Position numbers and translations under genes: made by a program
Assembly: GCA_008360955.1 (NCBI GenBank)
Contig: LUCM01003458.1
Span: forward strand, 1-64,000
DNA from: Fasciolopsis buskii
Taxonomy: Eukaryota; Platyhelminthes; Trematoda; Plagiorchiida; Fasciolidae
Direction: 5' to 3'
Length of the DNA: 64,000 bases
Notes under the pieces: generated by a model
What the model was told of the DNA's origin: nothing
Databases searched by the model: none
Seen by the model: only the letters and a program-made list of their open reading frames with translations
Shown here: positions 47,170-60,179 of the stretch, one piece after another
How the letters are laid out: each line of letters opens with the position of its first letter
Numbering within the stretch: position 1 is the first letter of the stretch

Positions 47170-49800
47170 TGGCATCCACCACAGTGCACATTTCGTGATT
47201 TGACTGTCGCGTAAGACGTTCCCAACTAATTTCTATTTTAGTTTAAACCCTATTCGAAAATTTCACGAACTATAATTCAAGACCGTCAGTAGTGCATTTT
47301 CGCCATTTTAATTAGCTGCGATACACGGATACAAATCAAGCTGGTCAAGTGCATTGTCAGAATCGTCGGAGAGTGAATACGTATAATTTAACGACTGATA
47401 ATTATAACAGTTTGTGTTTTCCAGTTTCCGTTATTCCATCACTTGAGGCAATGGTATATCTACAAAACAATGAGCATACATGCACATGTATCGTTTTCCG
47501 CACACTTCAGCTTGAAGATAAAATTTATCGATTGTAGTGATTCTAACACTTATATTCACGACGTTTATAATAGTAATCAGGGGATGAGGATAATATTACG
47601 ATTTTTTCCACTGAGTTAGCCATGAGCGCCAGAAGCTCCTGACGATGGGAATACACGAACGTACTACATTTACAATGAAGCGCAGCTAGACTAATCACTT
47701 GTTCTTATTACTGGCCAAAGGAACAGAAGTCAGCTTGCCAAAATAATTACATCAATTACTTTCCTGCTTCGGAGGAGATTATGCAACCAATTACCGGTTA
47801 AGTCTGAGCGAAACAGCTTCGGAAACATTTTGTACGCAGCCAGCAAATGAGGCACGCTGGAACAACGGGATGGTTTTGCTAATACGTATTAGAAATCCAT
47901 GAGGATTTTTTCAACCGGAGCAAACATTTTGTCAACTACATTTAGTCCTGAATGATAACTAAATCTGAAACGAATCAAACGTAGGCTGATATAAAGCCAG
48001 ATAAGTCATAGGCAGGCAAAGGTAGTATTTATTCACCGCTCCAGCTCGGTATGAGTCGTTTTGGCAAATGGTTTAACTCAGCTACGAGTACAAGGTTTAT
48101 TGTGAGGGTTCAGCCAAAATTCCTTTGTGAAAACCGAATTCCGATGCCAGCATATCCTTGAATTGAAACCGTCAAAATTTTCTATCCCAGTAGGGAAATT
48201 TAAAGACAGAGGCCTTTCTAATAGAATTCAAATAAGAGAACCATAAATAAATGCGACTATGCTGACAAAAACTAAAAAAACAGTCAACAGAAATTCCCCA
48301 TGGATCTTTCCGTGGGTGATAAGGAATGTATCCTAGAGGTTGGATTTCGCTCTTGCAAAGTAGTGCTCACTTCCAAGATCCGGTTCATTGACTGATGCAA
48401 AACAGACCGACCTGCAATTTTCTGGGAACTGAGTTTGTACTATGAAACAATTTAGTTTGCACCTGCAAATCACATGATAATTCACCAATAATCACAGGGC
48501 TACCAAACAATTTTGTGAAATTTGTGCAATCAGACCTTGGAGAGGTCGTTGACAGATGCAAAGCTATAGAATAACTGCATTTACCGATCTATTGTAAAGA
48601 CTAGTATTTGCATGAAAATTCCTTATCGTTATCCATATTAAAACTCTATGTGAAGCATTTACTTGCTTGGTCAGCCTGGGAAGGACGAAAATTGAAGTGA
48701 TTCGGGTTTCGGTAAGCTTATCAAGCCAGCATCAACACATGCAGAACAAAACCGATAGACCGATAGACAGGATTGAAACTGCACATTTTCCTGATAAGCT
48801 TGACTTAGGCAAGCGGTAATTTTATCTCACCATTCTCACTTTGTTCGTTTTTTTCTCCGCAGCATAAAGAAACGCCGGGTTTGCACATGCAACAACTTTG
48901 GATGCAGTGCAGAGCCATTTCGAATGTCCGCAAATCATCTGATCTAGCATGCAATAGTGCGCTTTTGCCCTTTTTGAAAACACGTGGTTATCGAACGGGC
49001 TTCTCCTGTCCCGCATACTTGGGTTATTATCACCCAGTACAAACGGAGAAAAATAAATTTTTGTTTTTAACTCAAGACCACTAAAACAATCGTTGTTCCG
49101 TTAAAAAATGTTTACATAGTTCGAGAACTTTATAAGACCCAACAAGGCTTCATTGACAGGACAATAGTTTTGTCGAGGAAACCAATAAAACCAGAAGACG
49201 CGGGGACTGTGCAAAATTTCATAGGAAGACTAGGAGAACCAAAATGCATGGTGGAAAATCAGTCTCAATCGGAAGAAACTATCACACAAATGTAAACCGG
49301 TTTTTCTGGGTCATTCGGTTGTCTGCTTCATCGGGAATTACAAATATTAGAAAAATCTCGTACACCGTCAAAAATACAATCAGCATCAAGAATTCTAACT
49401 TTAAAGCGAAAGGGAAGGTGGAATTTCTCATCGCGGTCGTTCTTCTTCCTTCCTGTATAAGACAGTTGTGGTCAGAAAAACGGAAATAAGCAGTGATACT
49501 AATCTATTTCAACGCAACCTGGTATGCTCAAGTTGTAGCTATCGGCGACTACTGGCACACATATACTGGTGCCTACGTGATCAGAGAAAGTCCAAGCGCA
49601 TGTACAACTATTTTCCCTTGTTTATCCATAAATCCCGTCTGCGGAACTAGAATTATCTTGCAAAAATGTCTTTGTAAGATCTGTAATTCGCCTTTATAGT
49701 TCTTATATTTTTGTTTGTGATACGTATAGCCAATAAATTGCGAAAATGCTGTCGCTTATGGCCTAGGGAATATGACCACCTTCCAACGGGCTTAAAGGTT
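47170..49800. other. No confident feature
   Basis: No shared repeat, tRNA-like unit or well-flanked exon was identified; the open frames at 48.8-49.7 kb are of chance length. Confidence 0.3.
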
Positions 49801-49812
49801 TTCGAAAATCTG

Positions 49813-50194
49813 TCAGTCTAACACCATGATAAGGAGTTTCAGAGGCCGATTCGCCTGTAGCTTAGCTTTCATTAATTCTTTCACCACCCTGGACACCAGT
49901 GCTTCATTGCTAGATAATAGTCTGTCTTTGTTGTGTAGCAAAATGAAATGTATCCGAGCTAGCTTCCTAGATCTCATTGACACATCCAAACATAATGACA
50001 GGCAGAAAGGTCGTAAATTGAGGTTCCGGTGCGAGACTAATGAAGGGGTGGTCAAGCATGGGGATGACGTGACAGAACAGTACCGAGTAGGCAGACCTGA
50101 ACAGAGGCAACCATCGCGAACCCCGCCATGTGCTTCCGAAGACCTTCGCTCATCCTTTCGTGTTGACAAAATTATTTCAAACCATGGCGTCTGA
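49813..50194. other. Segment open on both strands
   Basis: The plus strand is open for 122 codons (49826-50194; ETNEGVVKHGDDVTEQYRVG) and the minus strand for 118 (50169-49813; KLARIHFILLHNKDRLLSSN and VSRVVKELMKAKLQANRP). The segment is more GC-rich than its flanks, which alone favours long frames on both strands. It could be a repeat-encoded frame or an exon; no family is recognised. Confidence 0.25.
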
Positions 50195-51908
50195 TTAACA
50201 GCCGTTGAATTTTTACGTGGCTATTCTTCAGATGGTCAAAGTCCTTCAAAATGCAAAGGCAATGCGATCATTTTCAGAATTAACATGGTTCGCATGGTGC
50301 GATGCCCTTTCTCTGTTTATCCTTCACAACCGATTACTCTAGTGACAGTCCCGTTACCATAAAAAATGCTTATGAGACTGCCGTCAGTTTATCCACCATT
50401 TTATCACCTGTCTGTCTCTGACATCTGGTCCGGTCCCAGTCCCATTGAACACATAAGTGGCGACTTTTTCTCGGTTTAACGCTTCCAACTAAACTACGAC
50501 TGCCAAATCGTTCGTTTTTGTCAATCTAGAAAGCACAAACAGCAAGATAACTATGTAGTAAGTACCTTAGAATTGCAAAAAGTGACGATTTTTGTTTCCC
50601 TGGTCTCTATGTTTTCCTCTTCACTTAGACAACAATCTTAATACGCAATTTGACTTCAGGCAATATTCTTACAACTAGTCATTGCACCCAAATCAAATGA
50701 CTAAGATATCAAGATTAGACTCGAAAAATGTTTGTTTTAACAATGATTTCATATCTGTAAGCCGGAAGCAACGTCAGCCTTGGCAGACAGGGGCACGGAA
50801 TCACGGGAAGAAATCGTTCAACCATACGTTGCGGTAGTTAGTTTTGTTTCACACTCGGTTAAAGAAGTCGCGCATCCAGATCGATTGCGAATCGGTTGCA
50901 CTGATTTGATCACAGGATCAGCACTTATTAGCTCAACAGGGATGAACCATTCCATTAAGTTTTACAATAATCCCAAGTGAAGTCTGCCCGCTAATGGGTT
51001 TTCTTTGCAACCTCAGCACTCGGCCAACGAAGGTAGGATTAAACACCTCCATTTGGTCGTGCAGACTGAAATCCATAGACGGAAATGAGTTACACGACTG
51101 GGTTGGTGTTAGTGAGAGTACACCTATATCAAATTTATACATATCGTACGTCGATATTTTTCAGCAATGAAAAATAATAAAAAGAGTTCAGCTCAACAGA
51201 TAGCTGTTTCTTCACCCAAATATGAAGCACATAGCAAAGGTGTTATCTGGAGTTTGACTTGATATCTAGGATTGCGGAACAAGGCAAGGGTATTTAGCAA
51301 ATATCGCCTCCATAACAAAATCATTTAACGATTGCCGGTAAAACACATCCGGCAGCTAGCTGAACAGTCGGACTCGGGTTAACTGAATTACGTACAACTG
51401 AACTCGTCATCGGAAACATAGTTTCAAAGCGTTGCATCGGCGGCTCAATTCGTCATAAATCGATCAGGAAATCCAACGAGTTCCCAAGCAACAAATTGGG
51501 AAGCTGATAAAAGACAAACAAGAAATATTTATTCACAGCTAATGACCTTAAGCTGTGGGCAAAGCAAGTCTCACTTTCTTATTTCAAAATTTATTCTTTC
51601 AAGTTTATTCGTTGAACGAAATGAAATCACGATGCTAACTGCTATTGAGGGGTACGGTGATCTCCTTGATGCGAGTGTCGAAATGTGTTGAACCGAACAT
51701 AAGTGAGAAAAGACACCTGTGGAACCAGGATGCAAACCGAAACACCTAAGAAACACCCTAACCTAGTAGAAGTGGGAGTGTCAAACGGGGATTGTGCACT
51801 GCGTTCCGCTCAACCGTTTGGTCTCCTTACTCTGACTGGTACACTGTGGTGCACGATTTCGTCCCAGAGTATCCATGTCTGACGGGAACCAATCACACGC
51901 GTTGTGGT

Positions 51909-52114
51909 TTATATCGCTAACTGAGTGGATGGCGGAGAATCAAAGCCACTGGTAATGTTCTGGTGAAAAGTGACAACGTAATTAACAACCCGCGTGTTAA
52001 GCACAGGAAGCTTTAATGGTCTGAACGGTATATGGATGATTTTCACATGACCACATATTTCACAAAACCATCCACAACGATGAATGGTTCTTTCGATCAG
52101 CAATCGGACAGGGG
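51909..52114 (-). CDS. Candidate terminal exon, minus strand
   Basis: The acceptor cttccattctctgcaaatagttcatttgtag is strong. The frame is open to TAA at 51909 (APVRLLIERTIHRCGWFCEI, then PFRPLKLPVLNTRVVNYVVT). CGWFCEICGH resembles half of a zinc-binding knuckle, but the partner ligands are absent. The product is unrecognised. Confidence 0.25.
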
Positions 52115-53185
52115 CTACAAATGAACTATTTGCAGAGAATGGAAGTTTACTTAACACATTCACGTCAAGCTTCAGCGAGGGATGTCACGAAGTCTGAGAA
52201 TAGAAGTGGACTAGATACGAACGCTGACGAAAATAAGTGTTGCGATTTTTGGGGTGTGAGAAATAGAGTCTAAGAATTACTAGTTCCAAATGTGCGTAGA
52301 TTAGGGAAAAAACTGAGGTCACCTGTTGACTGAATAGATAACGAGACAACAAGCCTGTCGCAACAGACGGCGGGTGAGTGAAATGGGTTGGATATGACAA
52401 GCATCTTGACATCAACACGACATGATAAGATTTATAATCAATTGGCCAAGGCAACATGTATAATAGTTTCAATTATGCAAATGATTATGAACCGCTGACT
52501 ACATCGACGTGGGAAATCAGCTGAACAAACGGTTCCAACGGATACATATTGTCCTAAAGACGATCACATACATAAGCAAAAAGTGGCATTTAAAACATTG
52601 GTTCTCGTCGCTGTGCATTGGCTGCGATCTAGCGTTGGTACCAGAATAGAGTACGGGGTTGGTTTCATCCATGGAAGCAGTGAAATGCAGGCTCAAGTCG
52701 GTGTAAATCAGTGGTTCTTCAGTAGATCACAGAAGCAGGGAGTGCAAGGCAGAGGCTTAAAACATCCATAGACTATGGTGAGCTATGCCAAAGTGCCAAA
52801 AATAATTTTCCCAAGCCAGTTTGCATCTCAGGTCTAATAAATTTTCTTGGTCCGCTATTTATAACAGACTACCGGGAGGACATGTGACTGACCAAGAATT
52901 GTCGGCAATTAGGACAATTAATAAAATAAGTTCAAATGATCAGACAGCTACCGATTCAAAATAGCCGTGATTGCAAGTGCACCCATCGCTGTTTGTGTCA
53001 TAGGTAGGTCTGAAACCTACCAGACCACAAGTGATTGCCCTTCGGATTCCATTTTAAGTGACTTAGTTTATGCATTGAGTTTTTTGCGATCAGTGGAATA
53101 CTTGGAAGGTTCGGTTGTCTTGGTTTATGATATCATAGAGAAGTAAATGACAACGATTTTTGAGTGTATGTAATCAGGACCATAG

Positions 53186-53760
53186 TCTGAAACTTACGTG
53201 TCCTATTGCAACTGTAACGGACAAGACGAGACTGGTAATATTTCAAGACCTGCATTTTTGAAGATTTCTGATTTTGATTTCGAAACCTCATTAAAATTAC
53301 CAGCAAAGCACAAAATATTAAAGCAGACACTTAATATGTCTTATTCCCGGGAACGGAACTCCAATCACTCCTCTTCCTACCGGTTGTATGCAAGAACCGT
53401 TAGACAAAACATAGCAACCGTTCCAGTACCAGTCTCTATTATAAAGCAACAGGACCGTGTAGCTCAAGAATTTTGGATGGCTAAGCAGTCATTCATTTTA
53501 TCACATAGGCAGTCTTATTTTCACAATTATGATGGGTCAAAAATCAGACAAATGTCCCCAAAAAAGTGAAGTTCAGACGGTATGTATCGGGAGTTTATCA
53601 GAACACATTCCACTCGAAGGCAAAAGGAAAATGGACCATATTTTGGTTAAAAAACAACATAGTGATGGCACAAATCGGGAAAGTGGTCACAAATGATCCA
53701 TCCCGCAGGTGTCCCTACTTACGATTAGTTTGTGAGACTGAGGATAATTTTCTTGGATGA
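53186..53760 (+). CDS. Two overlapping open frames, possible exon or frameshifted gene
   Basis: A 123-codon frame (53198-53569; contains ISDFDFETSLKLPAKHKILK, then QQDRVAQEFWMAKQSFILSH) overlaps a second frame (53566-53760; FHSKAKGKWTIFWLKNNIVM) by four bases. A 36 nt candidate intron (AAAAA/GTGAAG .. gagtttatcag) lies at the junction but breaks phase. The second frame has a good donor at CCGCAG/GTGTCC. It is either two exons, a frameshifted copy, or chance; composition of the first frame is protein-like. Confidence 0.27.
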
Positions 53761-54546
53761 CAATTATTCAGACTGCGTTGTTCATCAACAGTCCACAACT
53801 CCAAACTTGGAAGAAGCAGAATCTACTTTCCTTCTCTTAAGAGATCACCGCTGAAGTATATCAATCATTGCACGTCACCATTTGAAGCCAAGGTTTCTCA
53901 TCTGGAGAAAGTCTTTCGCTATCGAGTGACCAGCTCACGTCCAGACTAATCAGAATTACAGTGTTACAGTTGATCAGACACTGTGCTCAAAGACAGCCCC
54001 TTATCTCTGTCCCTTGAACAAACTTAATCCGGTAGTACAGACGGACCTGGATGGGATCAAGTGATTCAGTTGCACTGCAAACGCTTCCCAGTTAGTGAAG
54101 GTCCGTGTTGCAACCCAGGGTTGCGATGGTTGATGCAAACTTGTGAACAGTTCTGGTAACAACAAAACCCCAGTTGGGCGCTTTCGATTGCAAGGAATGA
54201 CCAGGTAACATGAAGCGAGCTGGGGAACGATGCAACCCGGAGTGATCTTTTTCGTAGTTTATATTTTCTTTTTCCAAAACATAATGCAATATTTTTAATA
54301 CAAAAATGTAGTCAATGGTAACGTGATTTTCGTCAACGAGCACCAAGAAAATCGCACTTTTTGGTTGTCTTTGGGAAAAGGGCGCTTACTATGGAGAGAT
54401 ACTGCAAATTGATTTGATTAGATAATCCGATATAGAACAGACTTAAAGTATTTTTCACTAGTGCGTGTGTGAACAGAACAAGCCGGTCAGATGATCTCAT
54501 ACTCTTTAGATTTTCAGAGGTCTACAACCATCCAAAAGAAGAAAAC

Positions 54547-54633
54547 CTCGATGCTAGCAGCTATTTCCCTCCAAGTCAGTTTCCCGTTAATGTTAAGCGC
54601 AACGTCTTCAAGAACAAGAGTTGGTAGGCGGTT
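54547..54633 (-). CDS. Candidate 29-codon exon, minus strand
   Basis: A very strong pyrimidine tract (caattctgtctttttctgtttgacgag) precedes 29 codons (NRLPTLVLEDVALNINGKLT..) in phase 0-0, then the donor ATCGAG/GTTTTC. The frame is open beyond the donor to 54514. It is unrecognised. Confidence 0.22.
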
Positions 54634-55082
54634 CTCGTCAAACAGAAAAAGACAGAATTGACAAACAACAAGCAAAAATTTAAGACTTTTCACTAGGAAT
54701 AACAAGAAATAATTTGCATCCTGTGATCCCTGATTTATTTGCCAGCGAATACATTTATTCTCTGAGCCTCTGTTTTATCACTGCACTTGTTCGCCTTTGT
54801 GATGGGTTTTGCCAGTAAGCAAAAAAAGCTTCGAATGAGTGTTTTTGCAGGTGCATTTGCCAGGAAAAGACCATTCTTGTGAAACAAAAACATTTCGTTA
54901 CAAATATGTTCATTAGTTCATACTAACAAAGTCATTCATTAGGTTTTAAAATCAACAAAGCTAGATGGTGTCACGAAATGGGTTTTTCATCTCGATTAAC
55001 GTATTTGCAAGCAGAGGTTAGGAAGTTCCGTAAGGTATTTTTGAGGGATATCGAAATGTTATAGAAGAGGGGCATCTTGAAT

Positions 55083-55165
55083 CATAGTGGGATTCAAATC
55101 CTGGGAGGGAGACAGTTGACACCCCTCCACCGCATGTACTTTACTAGCTGAGCTACAAGTCTATA
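55083..55165 (-). repeat. tRNA-derived SINE head, minus strand
   Basis: On the minus strand the A box TGTAGCTCAGCTAGT (55143-55157) is essentially perfect and is followed by the B box GGATTTGAATCC (55090-55101). The anticodon arm does not pair cleanly and there is no matching acceptor stem, so a SINE head fits better than a tRNA gene. Confidence 0.6.
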
Positions 55166-55379
55166 CCGAATGCTGTTTGAGAATTTTGCACAAGGATCTT
55201 TAGGTGACCGTCCAAACTTAACATATGAATGCCATCCACTTCACTGAACGTTTGACAACTTGTCTGTCTAATCGAGATTTCCTTATAAACCAACCAGCAT
55301 TCGCAGGTTCGATAGGTTTTGTTTTCCAGATTTTCACTAGTGTATGGCAGGCCCCACGGTAGAAACATTTCCAACAATG

Positions 55380-55490
55380 CCGGTTTCGAATCCGATCATG
55401 GATGCAACCCACGCTCGTCGCTCGGCTGGTATAGGCCACGTGGTACAGACGCGTCAGTTGCATGCATGCAAGGGTTCGAATATTGCTGAG
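55380..55490 (+). repeat. tRNA-derived SINE head, plus strand
   Basis: The A-box-like GTCGCTCGGCTGGTATAGG (55416-55434) and the B box GGTTCGAATATT (55473-55484) are spaced as in tRNAs. A second B-box-like GGTTTCGAATCC lies at 55382-55393. With the unit at 55083-55165 it forms an inverted pair about 230 bp apart. Confidence 0.55.
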
Positions 55491-56433
55491 GTTAGTGATA
55501 TTCTATATTTGGATTTATTCTGTTCTTAGGTTTTCAGCAAAGAATTGATAATACATCGCTGTCATCAGAGGTAGTAAATATGAATGCATTCCTTGTGTGT
55601 TGAAATGACAACAGAGCGATCGGCTAGACATCACAATTCAAGGTATCCTGTGAATGGAACAAACTAAAAGTACTTTTTGAACACGGTTTGCACAAAGAGA
55701 TAAACGGGATTAGGCGAGCGGTAGTGAAATTGAATCAGCTGAAGGCGATTACCGATTAAATGACTGCTTCATAAGCCCATGATGAAATCGACGGTTAGAT
55801 CATATTTCACTACCCGCTTAGTCCAGTTTCCCGACGTGAAAGTAGTGTAAATGAAGGACTAAAGACAAAAAGCAACGCGATTAATTCATGGAATAATTCA
55901 TCTGATTTTGGAGCAAAGAAACTAGCGAAATTAAACTATTCAGATAGGATTCGCGCAAATGTCTTATTTATTCAGCCGATAAACAAATAAGCAAATTTTG
56001 ATCGACAACCCGTCCCTAGTGTATTGTACTGAAGTATGGGCAGTGAAAGACACAGAATTCAAAAAAGGAATGTTTAACGATGTATTACTGTAACCGATGC
56101 AGCAGGAACCAGTCGGACCGGAAGTGGTTTCAGGTACCTAATATTAATCGTCATAACATTAGCTGACGTTTCGAATGGATGTTGCAAACTTTGGAATGCC
56201 TTCCACAACAAAGAAGTGCGCAAACAATGGGCAGTTAACGATGGACACTCCAAACTGCTATTTTTTTATAGATGGTAAATTTTTTTGCCAAATGGCAAAT
56301 TCTGACTAATTCGTTGTTAGGCACCGAAAACAAAGACCTAGTGAAATTATTTTTTGCTCACAAAGTAATTAGGCGGTAAACACAAGCATAGTCAGCGTTT
56401 TCCTGGAACGAAAGAGGTCATCATAGGACTAAT

Positions 56434-56703
56434 TTGTTAATCGCCCCGAGGGAGAAACCTAAGCCCTGGTTATGGGTGGCTGTAAACGATAGAGAGATGG
56501 ACTTGGCATCCCGGATATCTGGCCTCATCCGAGGGCCGTATGAACTGCTTAGTCATTCATTGGTCACCAGGAGGTTACGTAATCTTCCGAACGTCCCAGT
56601 TTCCTTTTGGGTTGGACATTTTACTCATAGAGTCATGATGGGGTACCTAGGCCACCCTGTACTTCGGTTTAAGCAACCGGGTTACTTCCAGCCCATAAAG
56701 TAA
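56434..56703 (+). CDS. Weak open frame, GC-richer than surroundings
   Basis: A 90-codon frame (KPKPWLWVAVNDREMDLASR; VTRRLRNLPNVPVSFWVGHF) just upstream of the exon candidate at 56813. A possible acceptor is ttgttaatcgccccgag and a possible donor TACTTCG/GTTTAA. It may be a repeat-encoded frame. Confidence 0.2.
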   Translation: MLIAPREKPKPWLWVAVNDREMDLASRISGLIRGPYELLSHSLVTRRLRNLPNVPVSFWVGHFTHRVMMGYLGHPVLRFKQPGYFQPIK

Positions 56704-56812
56704 TCCGGAATCCCGATAATTATCTGGAGAAGTGAATGTGTAACTTGGAGATGTCACGTGTGATGAACCGAGCAAAGTGTTCCATTTTTCACCCTCTCTT
56801 GGTCATTCGAAG

Positions 56813-56982
56813 GTATTCCTATGGTTTTCGATCTGTACCCGGACTTGTTCAGAACAATATATAATAAAGATAGCAAGTTATACGGTACAGACACATCAGA
56901 TTGTGGCCCATACATCGTTTTTAGCGTACTCCAGACTGCTTGGCATGCTCCGCCAATTAGAGCAAACATCTCCGGCTTTTAA
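56813..56982 (+). CDS. Candidate terminal exon with a DCGPY motif
   Basis: A strong acceptor (ccatttttcaccctctcttggtcattcgaag) is followed by 55 codons ending in TAA: IPMVFDLYPDLFRTIYNKDS, KLYGTDTSDCGPYIVFSVLQ, then a short tail. The context TDTSDCGPYIV resembles the catalytic-Cys block of C48 (Ulp1/SENP-type) peptidases, where a Cys in DCG is followed by hydrophobic residues. The His and Asp blocks would lie on upstream exons that I could not identify, so the family is only a suggestion. Confidence 0.33.
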
Positions 56983-56999
56983 TTCAAAACTGTCTTAAG

Positions 57000-59900
57000 A
57001 GAATTTACTCGTGGTAACTGAAAAATCGGCTCACCGTTGCTTGCACCGATAACGCTGCTTTGATTATTATGCATGCCCATTCTAGTCTATCAAAAAATGC
57101 ACAGTTTTTCAGTTCATTGCATACATCATTCGGATGTGAAACTTACAATGTCATCATTAATTTTGGTTATTCTCTATACACAGCGATCATATTTTATGTG
57201 ATAAAAGCACGTCCGGGTCACTTAGGAGAACTGCTCCTTGCATTCAGCAGAAGTCTGGTGGATTCTTTTGCCGTTTAGCAATTTAATGAATAGTGTAATT
57301 GAAAAGAAAAATTTATTAACCCTACTGCTTAAAAGGAGTATTTGCGTGAAAAGAACGAATTTAGTCAAACTTGACTAATTCTCGTTTTATTAACACATTT
57401 TAAGAAAAAACCGCCGTAATTTCCAAGGCTTCCACCAGTTTGTAAAGTAGCATTTTTAGGAGAGATTTCCAGTACAATGAATAGATGAGACTAGCAACGG
57501 GCTCTAATGTGGAAAGCACCGTGATGTTTCTTTTGTCTGATTTATCCATACATAAATTTGGTTTATCTCAGAAACATAAATTTGTTGTGTCGCAGTTTAA
57601 CTGCGATTCCGGGTAGGTGATAGCCAGGTTTTCATTTTCCAAACTTAATGTATTCAAAATGGTGTCCGGTTGACAACAGATGCATCCAAGTTAGTGTTTG
57701 TTACCACTGAAGAGGTTGACCGAAGGTTCAAAAACAAAGCTTTCTTTACCATCTAAACACTGATTAACAATTCAAACCAAAGGTCGTTGAAACAAACATA
57801 TTTTCTTGGCTTGGTGAACAGATTTGACTGTGCTCGCTTGAGACTTGAGAGGCAAAAACTAGGTAATGAATAAAGCACACTATGCAACAACCAGCCATTT
57901 TGCTAAAGGTTAGGCAGTAGATCGCTTTAGTGATTTTGCTTAAGTGCTTGCAAGCTTGTACATTTACCGGGCTTTAGTTTAGTATGCTGTCTCGGATCTC
58001 TGTCCACTTGCATAGGTGAGGTTACGCGTGAACGCCATACAACGTGTGCCGCCCCGTGTCATTTTCCCAAAGGCTAACTGAATCACCATTAGAAACACAG
58101 TCATCTTGAATCTCGATGAATGTCAGTTTCCTGAAAATGTTTGTGCTTAACGAAAATGATGTTCATTACTAGTAACCGAAAAGTTCAAACCCATAAGATC
58201 ACTCTGACAGCATGTCTGAGCCTAATGTGTCACAATTTGACTAGCAGTTCACTTGCAATAACGATGGCTTGTGCATTGACAAATACGGATCGCTGCGTTG
58301 CTCAACAAGCGTCAAAACACAAACCGAAAGTTTCTTTCAAGTGGACTGTGAAATCTTCTCCGAACTCAGAAATGGCGCAGCGTTCTGTGGTCGCTCTACG
58401 GTAAAGATTTTGGTCAACTAGGGTCAAAAGTTTGACAGGCACAGGCTTTAAAAGTTACATTGCACAGCGCTAACCTTAATTGAGGTTACGCTTACCAGCA
58501 TACAGTAGCCGCAGCTATATGCACCGGAAAACTTGATCTTGTGTTTAATAGCTATTTTATTGACTTAACTGGTTTTCATTACCCTTTACTTGCGAGTACT
58601 AAGTGGGATAGATTTATGACCGTCTGATTTATTCAGAAACTGGTAGCACAGCGGCATTAGACACTGCAACCAGTTGGGAAGGCGATGATGGATGTGCGTC
58701 ACTGACTACCTCTGACGGAGGTAAAACTAAACCCCAGTGGTTCCCAAATTCGATCAACTCACGTACGCGCTCAGTTTTTGTGGGCTTGAGTAATTTCACC
58801 GATCAGATATTCGACTCTGTCAAATAATATACCATAAATACAAAACAGTACTCCAACGTCCGTTCCCAGTGGCCCTGCGAAGAACGATTCTCCGAACATG
58901 GTGGTAGTTTTTGGCAATTACTAGTACCAGAATGTGGACTAAAGCCAGTATCCAAAAAATTGGCAGGCGGAGTTTTGAATTGAGTTAGAACCGATCACTT
59001 CAACAAGGAGCGTTCAGAAAAGACTGAAAGCATTTGCTACCAATTAGTCAACAGTGAGTGGTTGTCGTTTCCGTGAACCAGCATGCATCACTCCTCAAAT
59101 GTTTAATTTTGCTAATTTAAACGGTAAGTGATTGGAAGAAAATCCGAAACCATTGTATTCAAACTAAGAATAGGCAACAAACTTCAACTGCATCTAATAG
59201 AAATATCGGCTGAATGGATAGTGCCCAGAAATAGAACTACAACAAGCGTCACCTGGACGAAAAGTATCGGCAATAAAAATGTTCTTGACTCGTATTTGGG
59301 GATTGCTTTCGTGACGCAGTATAGAGAAGGACAGCGAAAAGCAAATGTATTTTGGATCCTGATAACGCAATGGACAATATAATATCCAGTTCAAGTTTTT
59401 CATCGAATAATCTCAGAGCATTTAATCGAAACAGCCTACTGCAATAAGGCAGACAAAGAGAACGAAGCCATAATTATCAAAGACTGGTGCTGGGCCTTTT
59501 AGTGCATAGTGTATTGACAGAAGATTCAAAGCAACTCTTGGATTTGGTCGATTCAGTGACCACAAAAGCGGCTTAGACTGCGTCTTTAAGAATAAATAGC
59601 TCATAAGACAACACTAGCAACCGCCAAATTTTGACTGGCCAGTAATGTCCACTAGGTCACTATGCATTCCAGGGATGCCAGCAGTAACTTACAAGAGACC
59701 TGCTTGCCCGAAGAAAACGCGCCACGATTTATGATATTCCACTAAATACCTGCAGGTGATTAGTGAGTAATTCATGTCCCATTTTGTGTACGGTCACTAG
59801 CTTGACGGCCGTCTGTCAACTCGTAGTCTGAGACACGCTTAGGTACCTGTAACCATTGCGGTGTGTAACTGTTTAATGTAATGCGACAAACCTACGTCGT
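57000..59900. other. No confident feature
   Basis: AT-rich DNA with chance-length frames. No repeat partner or tRNA-like unit with both boxes was seen. Confidence 0.3.
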
Positions 59901-60179
59901 GATCCTTTCATCGTTCTGATAGACTTCAACCGTTGCAAAAGATTCGGTTTGCAATCAGTCGGATGACGCTTATCGAAAACGGTTCATTTCATTCCCTAAA
60001 GAGCACTTCGCCTATTGTGAAACCTCATCTTTCATCCGTCCTTCAGTCCACCAGGTATCCATTTAGTAAACTGGTTGGCTTTCTTAACCTAAATGTTTAC
60101 GCCAAAATTGTACAGACGCCAGGAGTTTGGTTCTCTACACTTCCCCGAGGACTTTACGAGAATCGTTTTCCAGGAGAAC

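Noticed and set aside
54092..54346. Minus-strand frame of 85 codons with protein-like composition
   Set aside because: There is no good acceptor or donor at either end and no phase partner; it may be repeat-derived.
55083..55165. Possible functional tRNA gene
   Set aside because: The A and B boxes are good, but no 7 bp acceptor stem or clean anticodon arm can be drawn; a SINE head is the better explanation. The same applies to 36724-36780 and 46985-47060.
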